The notes: generated from the letters alone by a model not told the origin. A stretch of 64,000 bases of DNA from AC-32 sp963765785 (GCA_963765785.1 CAVXXW010000017.1:1-64000); one strand, 5' to 3'; counted from the stretch's first letter, positions 50,124-59,040 are shown. Translations and numbers: made by a program.

Positions 50124-51041
50124 GGGAGCTCGACGCGGCCGCCTGGGACGCGCTCGAGCTCGACGCGTACTACCGCCGGCCGTACGTCGAGGCGGCGGCG
50201 CTGCTCGACAAGGGCCGGCCGTTCCTGCTCGAGCACGACGGCGCGTACTTCGCGGCCATCGAGCGCGACGAGCCGCGCGACGTCGTCACCCCGTACGGCT
50301 ACGGCGGCCCGACCGCCGACGGCTTCTGGGACGCCTACGAGGAGTGGGCGCGCGAGCGCGGCGTGGTCACGCACCTTCGTCCGCTTCCACCCGCTCTACG
50401 GCAACCAGCGCGGCGCCCCGATCCACGTCGACGAGCTGGCGCCGACCGTGGCCTGGCGGCTCGACCCCGGCCGCGACCTGCTCGCCGGGCTCCACTTCAA
50501 GCACCGCAACAAGGTGCTCAAGGCCGAGAAGGCGGGCGCGACCGTGGCGCAGCACGACGGCCTCGGCGACTTCGTGCCGCTGTACGAGGACACGATGCGG
50601 CGCGTGAACGCCGACGACTTCTACTTCTTCGAGCCGGCGTACTGGGAGCGTCTCGGCGAGCTGCCGCTCGTCCGCTTCGACGCCGAGATCGACGGCGAGG
50701 TGGTCGCCTCGGCGCTCTGCCTGGCGACGCCGCCCTGGCTGCACTACCACCTGAGCGGCACGACCGAGTCGGGCCGCTCGACCGGCTCGTCGACGCTCGT
50801 GCTGCTCGAGGCCGCGAGCTGGGCGCAGGCAAACGGCTACGAGCGCTTCCACCTGGGCGGCGGACTCGGCGGCAAGGAGGACTCGCTGCACCACTTCAAG
50901 GCGCGCTTCGACCCCGAAGGGCTGGTCGACGCCGCCGTCGGCAAGGCGATTCACGACGAGGACGCCTACCGGCGCCTGAGCGGCGGCTCGGCCATAGGGT
51001 TCGACGGCTTCTTCCCCGCCTACCGGGCGCCGAGCAGGTAG
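50120..51041 (+). CDS. FemAB/GNAT-like acyltransferase (one frameshift)
   Basis: About 306 residues from GTG 50120. The first part YYRRPYVEAAALLDKGRPFLLEHDG and VTPYGYGGP is in one frame. At about 50371 one extra C shifts it; the rest, FVRFHPLYGNQRG, LHFKHRNKVLKAEKAG, VPLYEDTMRRVNADDFYFFEPAYWERL, LHYHLSGTTESGRS, FHLGGGLGGKEDSLHHFKARF, is in the next frame to 51041. This is the FemAB/Acetyltransf_6 pattern found in peptidoglycan-bridge and exopolysaccharide clusters. Uses aminoacyl-tRNA or acyl-CoA. Either a sequence error or a recent mutation. Confidence 0.7.
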
Positions 51042-51044
51042 GTT
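51039..51044 (+). promoter_or_regulatory. Possible -10 element TAGGTT
   Basis: Ends 8 nt before GTG 51053. Its TAG is also the stop of the FemAB gene, so the match could be coincidence. Confidence 0.25.
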
Positions 51045-51052
51045 CGGCCGCC

Positions 51053-52165
51053 GTGGTGATCCTGAAGGCGCTCTTCTGGACGAGCCTGGGCGGTCTCGCC
51101 TGGACGCACGTCGGCTACCCGGCCGCGGCCGCCGCGCTGCGCCGTGTGCGTGAGCAGAAGGTGCAGAAGGCGGAGATCGAGCCGACGGTCACGCTGATCG
51201 TCCCGGCGCACAACGAGGAGGACGTGATCGAGCGGCGCGTGGAGAACCTGCTCGAGCTGGACTACCCGGCCGACAAGCTCGAGCTCGTCGTCGCCTCCGA
51301 CGGCTCGACCGACCGCACGCACGAGCTCGTCCGCGGGTACGACCGCGTGCGGCTGCTCGAGGCCGAGCGAGGCGGGAAGCTGCCGACGATGAACCGCGCC
51401 GTCCGAGAGACGGAGAGCGAGATCCTCGCCTTCGGCGACGCCAACGCCACCTGGGCGCCCGACGCGCTGCGCAAGCTCGTCCGGAACTTCGCCGACCCGG
51501 ACGTCGCGTATGTCTGCGGCCAGGTCCGGTTCCAGCGCGAGGACGGGACGAACCGGGAAGGCGTCTACTGGCGCTACGAGATGTGGCTGCGCGAGAGCGA
51601 GTCGGCTCTCGGCTCGATCACGGGCGGCAACGGCGCGATCTACGCCGTACGCCGTTCGGACTACGTCGAATGGCCGTTCGGCCACGACCAGGGCTTCCCG
51701 ACTCTGATGGCCCAGAAGGGCCGCCGCGCGGTCTACGAGCCGGAGGCGAAGGCGTTCGAGAAGCCGAGCCGCGACAACGAGGACGAGTTCCGGCGCAAGG
51801 TGCGGATGCTGCCGTGGTCGTGGCGGTACCTGTTCGAGGCGAAGCCGCTTCGAGGCGTGCCGCCGATGTACCTCTTCGAGCTGGTCTCGCACCGGGTGCT
51901 CCGCTACGCGAGCGGCTTCCTGCACGTGGTGCTGCTCGCGACTTCGATCGCGCTCGTGAACGAGGGCTGGCCGTACCAGGCCGCGCTCGCCGCGCAGGCG
52001 CTCTGGCTTGCGCTGGCCGCCGCCGGGAAACTGAAGGTGCGCGTCCCGGGCGCGGGGCTCGCCTGGTACTACCTGCTGATGACCGTCGCCACGATGGCCG
52101 CGCTCGTGCGCTACCTGCGCGAGGGCGCGCCGCTGATGTGGGAGAAGGCAGAGGGCACCAGGTAA
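51053..52165 (+). CDS. Membrane glycosyltransferase family 2
   Basis: 370 residues from GTG 51053 (or GTG 51056). N-terminal helix LKALFWTSLGGLAWTHVGYPAAAAAL; GT2 core VTLIVPAHNEEDVIERRVENLL, VVASDGSTDRT, ILAFGDANATW (DxN/DxD), SITGGNGAIYAVRRSDYVEWP, HDQGFPTLMAQKGRRAVYEPEA; three C-terminal helices. Resembles IcaA/EpsH-like enzymes that make an extracellular chain. Eleven bases after the FemAB stop; the last enzyme before the beta-propeller genes. Confidence 0.83.
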   Translation: MVILKALFWTSLGGLAWTHVGYPAAAAALRRVREQKVQKAEIEPTVTLIVPAHNEEDVIERRVENLLELDYPADKLELVVASDGSTDRTHELVRGYDRVRLLEAERGGKLPTMNRAVRETESEILAFGDANATWAPDALRKLVRNFADPDVAYVCGQVRFQREDGTNREGVYWRYEMWLRESESALGSITGGNGAIYAVRRSDYVEWPFGHDQGFPTLMAQKGRRAVYEPEAKAFEKPSRDNEDEFRRKVRMLPWSWRYLFEAKPLRGVPPMYLFELVSHRVLRYASGFLHVVLLATSIALVNEGWPYQAALAAQALWLALAAAGKLKVRVPGAGLAWYYLLMTVATMAALVRYLREGAPLMWEKAEGTR

Positions 52166-52191
52166 CGGGGCATGTCATCGGTAGGGGTCGC

Positions 52192-52197
52192 TAGTTT
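52192..52197 (+). promoter_or_regulatory. Candidate -10 element TAGTTT
   Basis: Ends 7 nt before GTG 52205 and helps choose that start over ATG 52172. Confidence 0.45.
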
Positions 52198-52204
52198 GGG
52201 GCGG

Positions 52205-53614
52205 GTGCGCCTGCCCGCAATTGTTCTCGCCGTGCTCGCGCTGCTCGCGGCCGGCTGCTCGTCCGACCGCAAGGCTGAGCCGACCACCACCGAGGCCTCG
52301 CCGGCGACCTTGAATCCTCCGAAGCCGCCGCCGCCTCCGCCCAAACGCTCGAAGGTGCATGTGATCGTGTACGACGGTGACACGGGCGCGCCGGTGCGCA
52401 ACGCGGTCGTCCACGTCGGGCGCTTCGGCGGCACGACCGACTACCACGGCGTCGCGAAGATCAAGATCGCGCGCCACATGCGCCTCGAGGTCGCCGTGGC
52501 GAAGCGCGGCTACGAGGGGTACAGCCAGCGCCTCCAGTTCCGCAACCGGCCGAAAGTCGGCGTGCGCGTCTACCAGTCGAATCTGCAGTGGACGCGCTAC
52601 GGCGCTGCGCCCGGCCGCACGCAGTCCCAGCCGCTGCTGAAGCTCCGGCCGCCGTTCCGCGTCGTCTGGAGCACTGCGATCGGCCTGATGGAGTTCCCGG
52701 CCGTGGTCGACGCCGGCGTCGCGTTCGTCACGAATTACCACGCCGAGGTACGCGCGCTCTCGATGCGCAACGGCAAGGTCGCGTGGATGCGTGACTTCGG
52801 CGGCATCATGGCCGCCTCGCCGGCGATCGACGGCGACGACCTGATCGTCCACGCGATGAACGGCCACGTCTACGTGCTCGACCGACACAGCGGCCGCATC
52901 CGCTGGAGCTACCGCACGGGCGCGCCGATCGAGTCGTCGCCGCTCATCCTCGACGGGGTTGACTATTTCGGCGACTGGAGCGGCACTGTCTGGGCGCTCG
53001 ACCTGCGCACCCACCGGCCGCGCTGGACGTACCGGTCGGGCTACAAGATCACCTCGAGCGCCTCGTACGCCGGCGGGACGGTCTTCATCGGCGACTACGG
53101 CGGCCGGCTGCTCGGACTCTCGGCGCGGAACGGCGGCCTGCGCTGGTCGGGCTCCGTCAACGGCCGGGTCTACGGGACGCCGGCGACCGACGGCGGGCGG
53201 GTGTTCGTGCCGAGCTCGACCGGCGGCTCGCTGACGGCGTTCTCGACGCGAGGCTCGCGACTCTGGTCGCTCGGCACCGGCTCGTACGTCTACTCGTCGC
53301 CGGCCGTCTGGGACGGGCGGGTCTACATCGGCTCCTACAACGGCTCGCTCTACTGCCTCTCGGCGGCCTCGGGCCGCGTCCTCTGGCGCTTCTCGAGCGG
53401 AGGCGCGATCGGAGGCGCGCCGACGGTCGTTGACGGCGTCGTGTACTTCGCAAACCGCCAGCACCGGATCTACGCGCTCGACGCGCGCACCGGCAGGCAG
53501 GTCTGGCGTTGGCCAGACGGCGCGTTCGTGCCGGTCGCGGGCAACGGCCGCCTCCTGCTCCTGCACGGCTTCTCGCGGCTGTACGCGGTCGCGCCGAAGA
53601 GCCGGCCGCGATGA
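52205..53614 (+). CDS. Lipoprotein with carboxypeptidase-like domain and PQQ-type beta-propeller
   Basis: 469 residues. GTG 52205 gives a clean lipoprotein signal (VRLPAIVLAVLALLAAGC); ATG 52172 would add 11 residues. A Pro-rich linker is followed by a short regulatory-like beta domain (IVYDGDTGAPVRNAVVHVGR ... RGYEGY, about 50-100). A beta-propeller of BamB/PQQ repeats fills the rest (GKVAWMRDFGG, GRIRWSYRTGAP, RPRWTYRSGYK, GLRWSGSVNG, RVLWRFSSGG, RQVWRWPDG). No PQQ-binding Cys pair is seen. Probably a structural or scaffold protein outside the membrane. Confidence 0.75.
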   Translation: MRLPAIVLAVLALLAAGCSSDRKAEPTTTEASPATLNPPKPPPPPPKRSKVHVIVYDGDTGAPVRNAVVHVGRFGGTTDYHGVAKIKIARHMRLEVAVAKRGYEGYSQRLQFRNRPKVGVRVYQSNLQWTRYGAAPGRTQSQPLLKLRPPFRVVWSTAIGLMEFPAVVDAGVAFVTNYHAEVRALSMRNGKVAWMRDFGGIMAASPAIDGDDLIVHAMNGHVYVLDRHSGRIRWSYRTGAPIESSPLILDGVDYFGDWSGTVWALDLRTHRPRWTYRSGYKITSSASYAGGTVFIGDYGGRLLGLSARNGGLRWSGSVNGRVYGTPATDGGRVFVPSSTGGSLTAFSTRGSRLWSLGTGSYVYSSPAVWDGRVYIGSYNGSLYCLSAASGRVLWRFSSGGAIGGAPTVVDGVVYFANRQHRIYALDARTGRQVWRWPDGAFVPVAGNGRLLLLHGFSRLYAVAPKSRPR

Positions 53615-54855
53615 AGCGGATCCTGCTCGCGGCGGGCGCCGTCGTGGTGCTCCTCGCCGCCGGCCTCGTCGCGTTCGGCCTCTACCGGAAGCACCAGGGC
53701 CGCAACATCCGCGGCTCCTCGACCGAGTTCGTCACCACCCAGGCCGCGCCCAAGCCGCCGCCGGTGACGTCCAAGATCCGCTGGCCGATGTACCGCTTCG
53801 ACCCGACGCGGCAGGGCAACGCCGAGAAGATGCTGGTCGAGCCGCCTTACAAGCCGCTCTGGTTCTTCCGCGCCGGGTCGCTCGTCGAGTTCCCGCCGGC
53901 GGTTGGGTACGGAAAGCTCTACTTCGCGAACTCGAATGGCGTCCTCTTTGCGGTCGATATCGCGAAGGTGCGCACCGTCTGGGCGTACCGCGCGCGCCGC
54001 TGCACGGCCGCCTCGCCCGCGGTCGACAACCACACCGTCTACATGGCGTTCATGAACACGCCGCCCTGCAACGCCACGCGCTCGGGGCTCGACGGCGAGG
54101 TGGTGGCCCTCAACGCCGACACCGGCAAGATCCGCTGGCGGCTGAAGATCGGGCCGACCGAGTCGTCGCCGCTGGTCGACCACGGCACCGTCTACGTCGG
54201 CGACTGGACCGGCAAGCTCTACGCGCTCAGCGCCGCCTCGGGCGCGACCCGCTGGACGTTCCAGACCGGGGACAAGATCAAGGGCGCGGTCGCGCTCTCG
54301 GGCGGGCGGGTCTACTTCGGCTCGTACGACCACCACGTCTACGCGCTGAACGCGACGACCGGCAAGCTCGTCTGGAAGGCGTCGGCCCAGCAGCGGCTCG
54401 GCAACCGCGGCACCTTCTACGCCACGCCGGCCGTCGCCTACGACCGCGTCTACATCGGCTCGACCGACGGCAAGGTCTACTCGTTCGGCGCGACGAGCGG
54501 GAAGCTGCGCTGGTCGCACGGCACCGGCGGCTACGTCTACTCGTCAGCGGCCGTCTACCAGCAGCGCGTCTTCGCAGGGTCGTTCACGGGCGACCTCTAC
54601 GCGTTCAACGCGGCCACGGGCGACGTGCTCTGGAAGTACCGCACCAACGGCCCCATCTCCGGCTCGCCGATCGTCGTCAACGGGCTCGTCTACGTCTCGT
54701 CCTTGCGGGGCCGCACGTATGCGCTCGACCCGAAGTCCGGGAAGCTGGTCTGGTCGTTCCCGCGCGGCGCCTACGCGGCCGTGGTCTCCGACCGGCGGCG
54801 TCTCTATCTGGTCGCGTATGCACGGATCTTCGCCCTGGCGCCGAGGAAGCGGTGA
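53611..54855 (+). CDS. Membrane-anchored PQQ-type beta-propeller protein
   Basis: 414 residues. N-terminal anchor ILLAAGAVVVLLAAGLVAFGLY, then WPMYRFDPTRQGNAEKM (the propeller entry motif) and repeats VRTVWAYRARRC, GKIRWRLKIGPT, GATRWTFQTGDK, GKLVWKASAQQ, GKLRWSHGTGG, GDVLWKYRTNG, GKLVWSFPRGA. Paralogue of the preceding lipoprotein (four-base overlap), lacking its carboxypeptidase-like domain. Similar to BamB-like proteins of Gram-positive bacteria. No enzymatic residues recognised. Confidence 0.75.
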   Translation: MKRILLAAGAVVVLLAAGLVAFGLYRKHQGRNIRGSSTEFVTTQAAPKPPPVTSKIRWPMYRFDPTRQGNAEKMLVEPPYKPLWFFRAGSLVEFPPAVGYGKLYFANSNGVLFAVDIAKVRTVWAYRARRCTAASPAVDNHTVYMAFMNTPPCNATRSGLDGEVVALNADTGKIRWRLKIGPTESSPLVDHGTVYVGDWTGKLYALSAASGATRWTFQTGDKIKGAVALSGGRVYFGSYDHHVYALNATTGKLVWKASAQQRLGNRGTFYATPAVAYDRVYIGSTDGKVYSFGATSGKLRWSHGTGGYVYSSAAVYQQRVFAGSFTGDLYAFNAATGDVLWKYRTNGPISGSPIVVNGLVYVSSLRGRTYALDPKSGKLVWSFPRGAYAAVVSDRRRLYLVAYARIFALAPRKR

Positions 54856-54885
54856 GGAACCGGCGCCCCATACCGCGCGCACGGG

Positions 54886-54891
54886 TAGGCT
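54886..54891 (+). promoter_or_regulatory. Candidate -10 element TAGGCT
   Basis: Ends 9 nt before ATG 54901 of the Wzz-like gene. Confidence 0.4.
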
Positions 54892-54900
54892 CAGCCGCCG

Positions 54901-55788
54901 ATGACGACGGTCAGGGAACGAGAGCGCGAGCTGCCGGACCTCGACGCCGAGGAGAGCGTCGACCTCCGCCGACACTGGGTCGCGATCACGACGCACTGGT
55001 GGCTGCCGGTGACCGGCCTCGTCGCCGGCGTGATCGTCGGCTACCTGATCTCGCTCGGCGGCGCGCAGGTCTACAAGGCGAAGTCGGTCGTCTACCTCGG
55101 CCAGCCGCTCTCGCAGGGCGGCGTCCAGGTCCAGAGCCAGGCGACGAACCCCTCGACCGTCAAGCAGATCGTCACTGCCGAGTCGACGATCCAGCGCGTC
55201 GCGCGCGACGCGGGCCTGCGCGTCGGCCAGCTTCGCGGGCACGTCTCGACGCAGGCCGTGGCCGGCAATATCGCGCGGCTCGGCCAGAACCCGCTCGTGG
55301 CGATCACGGTCACAGGCCACTCCCGCCGACCGGTGGCGCGGGCCGCGAACGACCTTGCGCGCGCCGTCGTCTTCTCGGACGCGCTTGCCGGCTACTCGAA
55401 GACGAAGATCGCCAACCTACAGCTGCAGGTTGACCAGGAAAAGGCGGCGCTGAGCACGCTGAACCGAAACCTGAAGGCGCAGCAGGCGGTACTCGGCAAC
55501 GGTTCTGGCCTGTCGACGAGCGAGCAGCTGATCGTGCTCGGTCAGCTCAACGGGTTGCAGTCACAGCTGTTGACGACCACTGATCAGCTCACGACCAACC
55601 AGCAGCAGCTCGCGCTCGCCAAGGACGTCGAAGCTCCACTGATCACGACCCTTGCCGCGGCGACGAAGACGACCGCTCGCAGCCGGCGCAACACGGTCAT
55701 CGTCGCCGCGTTGATCGGCCTCCTGCTCGGCATCGTCGCGGCGGTGCTCTACGAGCCGGCGCGCCGAGTCGTCCGCTCTCGCTCGTAG
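54901..55788 (+). CDS. Wzz-like polysaccharide co-polymerase/chain-length protein
   Basis: 295 residues. First helix WWLPVTGLVAGVIVGYLISLGG (about 34-55), an outside domain with YKAKSVVYLGQP and a Gln-rich coiled coil (YSKTKIANLQLQVDQEKAAL, LNGLQSQLLTTTDQLTTNQQQ), and second helix TVIVAALIGLLLGIVAAVLY at the end. The two-helix, coiled-coil form is that of PCP/Wzz proteins, without a fused BY-kinase. Regulates chain length with the Wzy proteins of this locus. Confidence 0.75.
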   Translation: MTTVRERERELPDLDAEESVDLRRHWVAITTHWWLPVTGLVAGVIVGYLISLGGAQVYKAKSVVYLGQPLSQGGVQVQSQATNPSTVKQIVTAESTIQRVARDAGLRVGQLRGHVSTQAVAGNIARLGQNPLVAITVTGHSRRPVARAANDLARAVVFSDALAGYSKTKIANLQLQVDQEKAALSTLNRNLKAQQAVLGNGSGLSTSEQLIVLGQLNGLQSQLLTTTDQLTTNQQQLALAKDVEAPLITTLAAATKTTARSRRNTVIVAALIGLLLGIVAAVLYEPARRVVRSRS

Positions 55789-55791
55789 CGT
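55786..55791 (+). promoter_or_regulatory. Possible -10 element TAGCGT
   Basis: Ends 6 nt before GTG 55798. The TAG is also the stop codon of the preceding gene, so chance is possible. Confidence 0.25.
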
Positions 55792-55797
55792 TCAGGC

Positions 55798-56766
55798 GTG
55801 CTTGAGGGCAAGCGCGTGGCCGTCGTGGTCCCCGCGCACAACGAGGAGAAACTGATCGCGGAGACGATCCGCGGGATCCCGCCGTTCGTCGACCGCATCT
55901 ACGTCGTCGACGACCGTTCGAGCGACGGCACGGTCGAGGCGGTGCGGACGCTCGCCGACCCGCGCGTCGAGCTGCTCGAGCACGAGCGCAACCTCGGGGT
56001 CGGCGGCGCGATCATCACCGGCTACCTCAAGGCCCGCCACGACCGGATCGACGTCACCGCCGTGATGGCCGCCGATGCGCAGATGGACCCGGACGACCTC
56101 GAGACGCTGACCGGCGCGGTCGCGCGCGGCGAAGTCGACTACGCCAAGGCGAACCGGCTCTTCACCGGCCAGGCCTGGGAGGTGATCCCGCGCTACCGCT
56201 ACCTTGGCAACGCCGTCCTCAGCCTGCTGACGAAGATCGCCTCCGGCTACTGGCACATCGCCGACTCGCAGTCGGGCTACACGGCCATCTCGCTCCGGTA
56301 CCTCGACCTGGTCGACCTCGAGCGGATCTACAAGCGCTACGGCTTCCCGAACGACCTGCTCGTCCACCTGAACGTCTGGAACGCCCGCGTGCGCGATTAC
56401 CCCTCGCGGCCGATCTACGGCGTCGGCGAGCGCTCCGGCATCCGGCTGCGGAAGGTCGTGCCGACGATCTCCTGGCTCCTGTTCAAGGGCTTCTTCTGGC
56501 GGATGCGCGTGAAGTACGTGATCCGCGACTTCCACCCGCTTGTCTTCTTCTACGCGCTCGGGATCGTGGCGACGCTGCTCGGCCTCGGGCTCGGGATCGC
56601 CGAGCTCGTGCTCCGGATCATGGGGAACAACATCACTCCGGCGACGATCGTGCTGGTGGCCTTGCTCCTCATCTCCGGCTCGCAGTTCACGCTCTTCGCG
56701 ATGTGGTTCGACATGGAGTCGAACAAGGATCTCGGCGGCCGCGGCCGCCGGCGTACCGACGGCTGA
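55798..56766 (+). CDS. Glycosyltransferase family 2, dolichol-phosphate mannose synthase-like
   Basis: 322 residues from GTG 55798. GT2 core VAVVVPAHNEEKLIAETIRGI, VVDDRSSDGT, LGVGGAIITGYLKA, VMAADAQMDPDDLETL (DAxxQMDP as in polyprenyl-phosphate sugar synthases), then two C-terminal helices (FFYALGIVATLLGLGLGIAEL, ATIVLVALLLISGSQFTLF). Makes a polyprenyl-phosphate sugar, the donor type needed by GT-C enzymes such as the one at 41653. Confidence 0.83.
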   Translation: MLEGKRVAVVVPAHNEEKLIAETIRGIPPFVDRIYVVDDRSSDGTVEAVRTLADPRVELLEHERNLGVGGAIITGYLKARHDRIDVTAVMAADAQMDPDDLETLTGAVARGEVDYAKANRLFTGQAWEVIPRYRYLGNAVLSLLTKIASGYWHIADSQSGYTAISLRYLDLVDLERIYKRYGFPNDLLVHLNVWNARVRDYPSRPIYGVGERSGIRLRKVVPTISWLLFKGFFWRMRVKYVIRDFHPLVFFYALGIVATLLGLGLGIAELVLRIMGNNITPATIVLVALLLISGSQFTLFAMWFDMESNKDLGGRGRRRTDG

Positions 56767-56782
56767 GCTTCATAGGCGCACG

Positions 56783-56788
56783 TAGCCT
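56783..56788 (+). promoter_or_regulatory. Candidate -10 element TAGCCT
   Basis: Ends 6 nt before GTG 56795. Confidence 0.4.
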
Positions 56789-56794
56789 GCGCTC

Positions 56795-57745
56795 GTGAGC
56801 ACGCTGAAGCGCTGGCTGCGGCGGATCGGGATCGCGCTCGTCGCCGTCGCGGTGGCGCTGACGCTGGCGTCGCTCCTCTTCAACTTCGCGACGCGCCACC
56901 GCGACGCCGCAGCGTCCACGCTCTACCCGGGTCCTTACGCCCGGGTGGACGGGACCGAGCTCGCCTACCGGACCTGGGGGTCGCACGGCACTCCGGTGAT
57001 CTTGCTCGGCGGCTTCATCGAGCCGTCCTGGGTCTGGCACGAGGTCGGGCCGAGGCTCGCGCGCTCCCACCGAGTCTACGCGCTCGACCTGCCGCCCTTC
57101 GGGTACTCCCAGCGGCGCGGCCCGTTCACGCTCGCGCGGTGGGCCGGCCTCGTCCAGGGATTCGGCCGGCAGCTCGGCCTTCGGCGGCCCCTGCTTGTCG
57201 GCCACTCCCTCGGCGCGGCCGTGGCGGTGACGGTGGCCGCGGAGGCGCCGCGCGGGGTCGCAGGCGTCGTGCTGCTCGACGGAGACGCGCTTCCCGGCGG
57301 CGGCGGCGCGGCCTGGCTCTCACACCTGCTGCTGCCGCCCTGGTACACGAGCCTCTACCGGATCGCCGCCGACTGGGACTGGCTCTTCCGCCGCGGGCTC
57401 GCGTCCGCCTGGGGGCCCGACCAGCCGCCGTTCACCCCGGCGTTCATCGAGCAATGGGAGCGGCCGTTCCGCGTCACGGGCACGGCCTCGGCGTTCGCAT
57501 CGATGCTCGGGCACGGAATCCAGGGGGTCTCGAAGCCGACGCTCGTTCACCTCAGCGCGCCCGCGCTCGTCGCGTGGGGGAGCCACGACGACGTCGACTC
57601 GGTCGCTGCCGGCCGTAAGACAGCCGCGCTCCTGCGCGCCCCTTTCGTCGAGATCCCCCGCGCGGGCCACCTCTCGATGCTGGCCCAGCCCGCGCTCGTG
57701 GCCGCGGCGATCGAGCGGGGCGAGCTGCTCAGCCGTTCGCGTTGA
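56795..57745 (+). CDS. Alpha/beta hydrolase
   Basis: 316 residues from GTG 56795. One N-terminal helix (IGIALVAVAVALTLASLLF) anchors it. The hydrolase fold has HGTPVILLGGFIEPSW (oxyanion region), LVGHSLGAAVA (nucleophile Ser), DDVDS (acid candidate) and RAGHLSML (catalytic His). Could be an esterase, peptidase-like or haloperoxidase-like enzyme; nothing in the sequence fixes the substrate. It may act on acyl groups of the glycan. Tail to tail with asnA. Confidence 0.78.
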   Translation: MSTLKRWLRRIGIALVAVAVALTLASLLFNFATRHRDAAASTLYPGPYARVDGTELAYRTWGSHGTPVILLGGFIEPSWVWHEVGPRLARSHRVYALDLPPFGYSQRRGPFTLARWAGLVQGFGRQLGLRRPLLVGHSLGAAVAVTVAAEAPRGVAGVVLLDGDALPGGGGAAWLSHLLLPPWYTSLYRIAADWDWLFRRGLASAWGPDQPPFTPAFIEQWERPFRVTGTASAFASMLGHGIQGVSKPTLVHLSAPALVAWGSHDDVDSVAAGRKTAALLRAPFVEIPRAGHLSMLAQPALVAAAIERGELLSRSR

Positions 57746-57775
57746 CGGAAAACGGCGGACGCTAGCGACAAGACC

Positions 57776-58910
57776 CTACTCGAGCACGCGAATGTTCCTC
57801 GCGGCGCACATGTCCTTCAGCACCTGTGGCCACACGCTCACGCTCACCTCGCCCAGATGCGCCTTGCGGAGGAGGAGCATCATCGTGCGCGACTGCCCGA
57901 TTCCGGCGCCGATCGAGAGCGGGATCTCGCCGTTCAGGATCGCCTGGTGGTACGGGAGCTCGAGGAAGTCGAGCTGGCCCGAGAGCTCGAGCTGCCGGCG
58001 CAGCGACTCGGGCGTCACGCGGATCCCACCCGACATCAGCTCGTGCCGCCGGCGCGTGACCGGGTTCCAGACGAGGATGTCGCCGTTGAGCCCGTGCATC
58101 GGGCGACCGTCGGCCGAGACCGTCTCGGTCGACCAGTCGTCGTAGTCGGCGGCGCGCAGCTCGTGCGGGTAGCCGTCCGCGAGCGGCCAGCCGATCCCGT
58201 AGATGAAGATCGCCGGGTGCTCCTGCAGGATCGGCCGTCTCACGCTGCTTGCGCGGGAGGTCGGGGTACGCGGCGAGGATGTCCTCGGCGTGCAGGAACT
58301 CGAGCTCGTCCGGCAGCTCCGGGTAGCGAGGGTCGGCGAGCGCCGGCCACTCGGCTCGCAGGAAGCGGTCGGCCTCCTTCAGCACCTTCCAGATCGAGCG
58401 CACCGTCGCGGTCAGGTAGTCGAGCGTCCGGTCCTCGGGCAGGATCGCCTTCTCCCAGTCCCACTGGTCGACGTACGCGGAGTGGTCGTGGTCGAGGAAG
58501 TAGTCCTTGCGCACGGCGCGCATGTCGGTCAGCAGGCCCTGCCCGGGGCCCATCCAGAACTGCCGCAGCGCCATGCGCTTCCACTTCGTCGCCGCCTGCA
58601 CGACCTCGGCGTCGATCGGATGCCGCTCGCGGTCGTTCGCGATGTGGAAGGCGACGGGCGTGCGCGACCCGTCGCGGTCGAGGTAGTCGTTGACGCCGCT
58701 CTCGGAGTCGACGATCAGCGGCACCTGCACGAGCGTCAGGCTCAGCTCCTCGCAGAGGCGGTCCTCGATCAGCCGCTTGGCCGCGTACAGCGCATCCATC
58801 GTCTCGCGCGGCGAGAGCAGCGGCTCGTAGTCGTCGGGCAGGACGCGCTCGAGCTCGGCGTAGTCGCCGATCCCGGGCCCGGCAAGGTCGGCTTCCTTGG
58901 CCACGGTCAT
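57776..58910 (-). CDS. asnA: Aspartate-ammonia ligase (asparagine synthetase A), one frameshift
   Basis: About 377 residues. Makes asparagine from aspartate, ammonia and ATP; class II aminoacyl-tRNA-synthetase fold. From ATG 58910: DALYAAKRLIEDRLCEELSL, VDSESGVNDYLDRDGSRTPV, QFWMGPGQGLLTDMRAVRKDY, DHDHSAYVDQWDWEK. At about 58240 one extra G shifts the frame; then AIFIYGIGWPLADGYPHELRAADYDDW, NGEIPLSIGAGIGQSRTMMLLL to 57776. All motifs are present on both sides, so it is probably a sequence error. GGAGG lies seven bases before the ATG. Length is a little above the E. coli enzyme. Confidence 0.85.
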
Positions 58911-59040
58911 GACGCCTCCGATCGTCGGGGTCGTTGCGATCGTCGCGCGAGCCCGGTTTCGGAGCATCCGCGCAACGTCTGATCGGCCGTGCGGCCTTTC
59001 CCCGATGCCGCCGGGGCGCCGGGGGACGGACCCTGTCGGT

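Noticed and set aside
58897..59040. Longer tdh starting at 58897
   Set aside because: The extra residues (RARFRSIRATSD...) are unlike any dehydrogenase and overlap the asnA start region; ATG 59041 gives family length.
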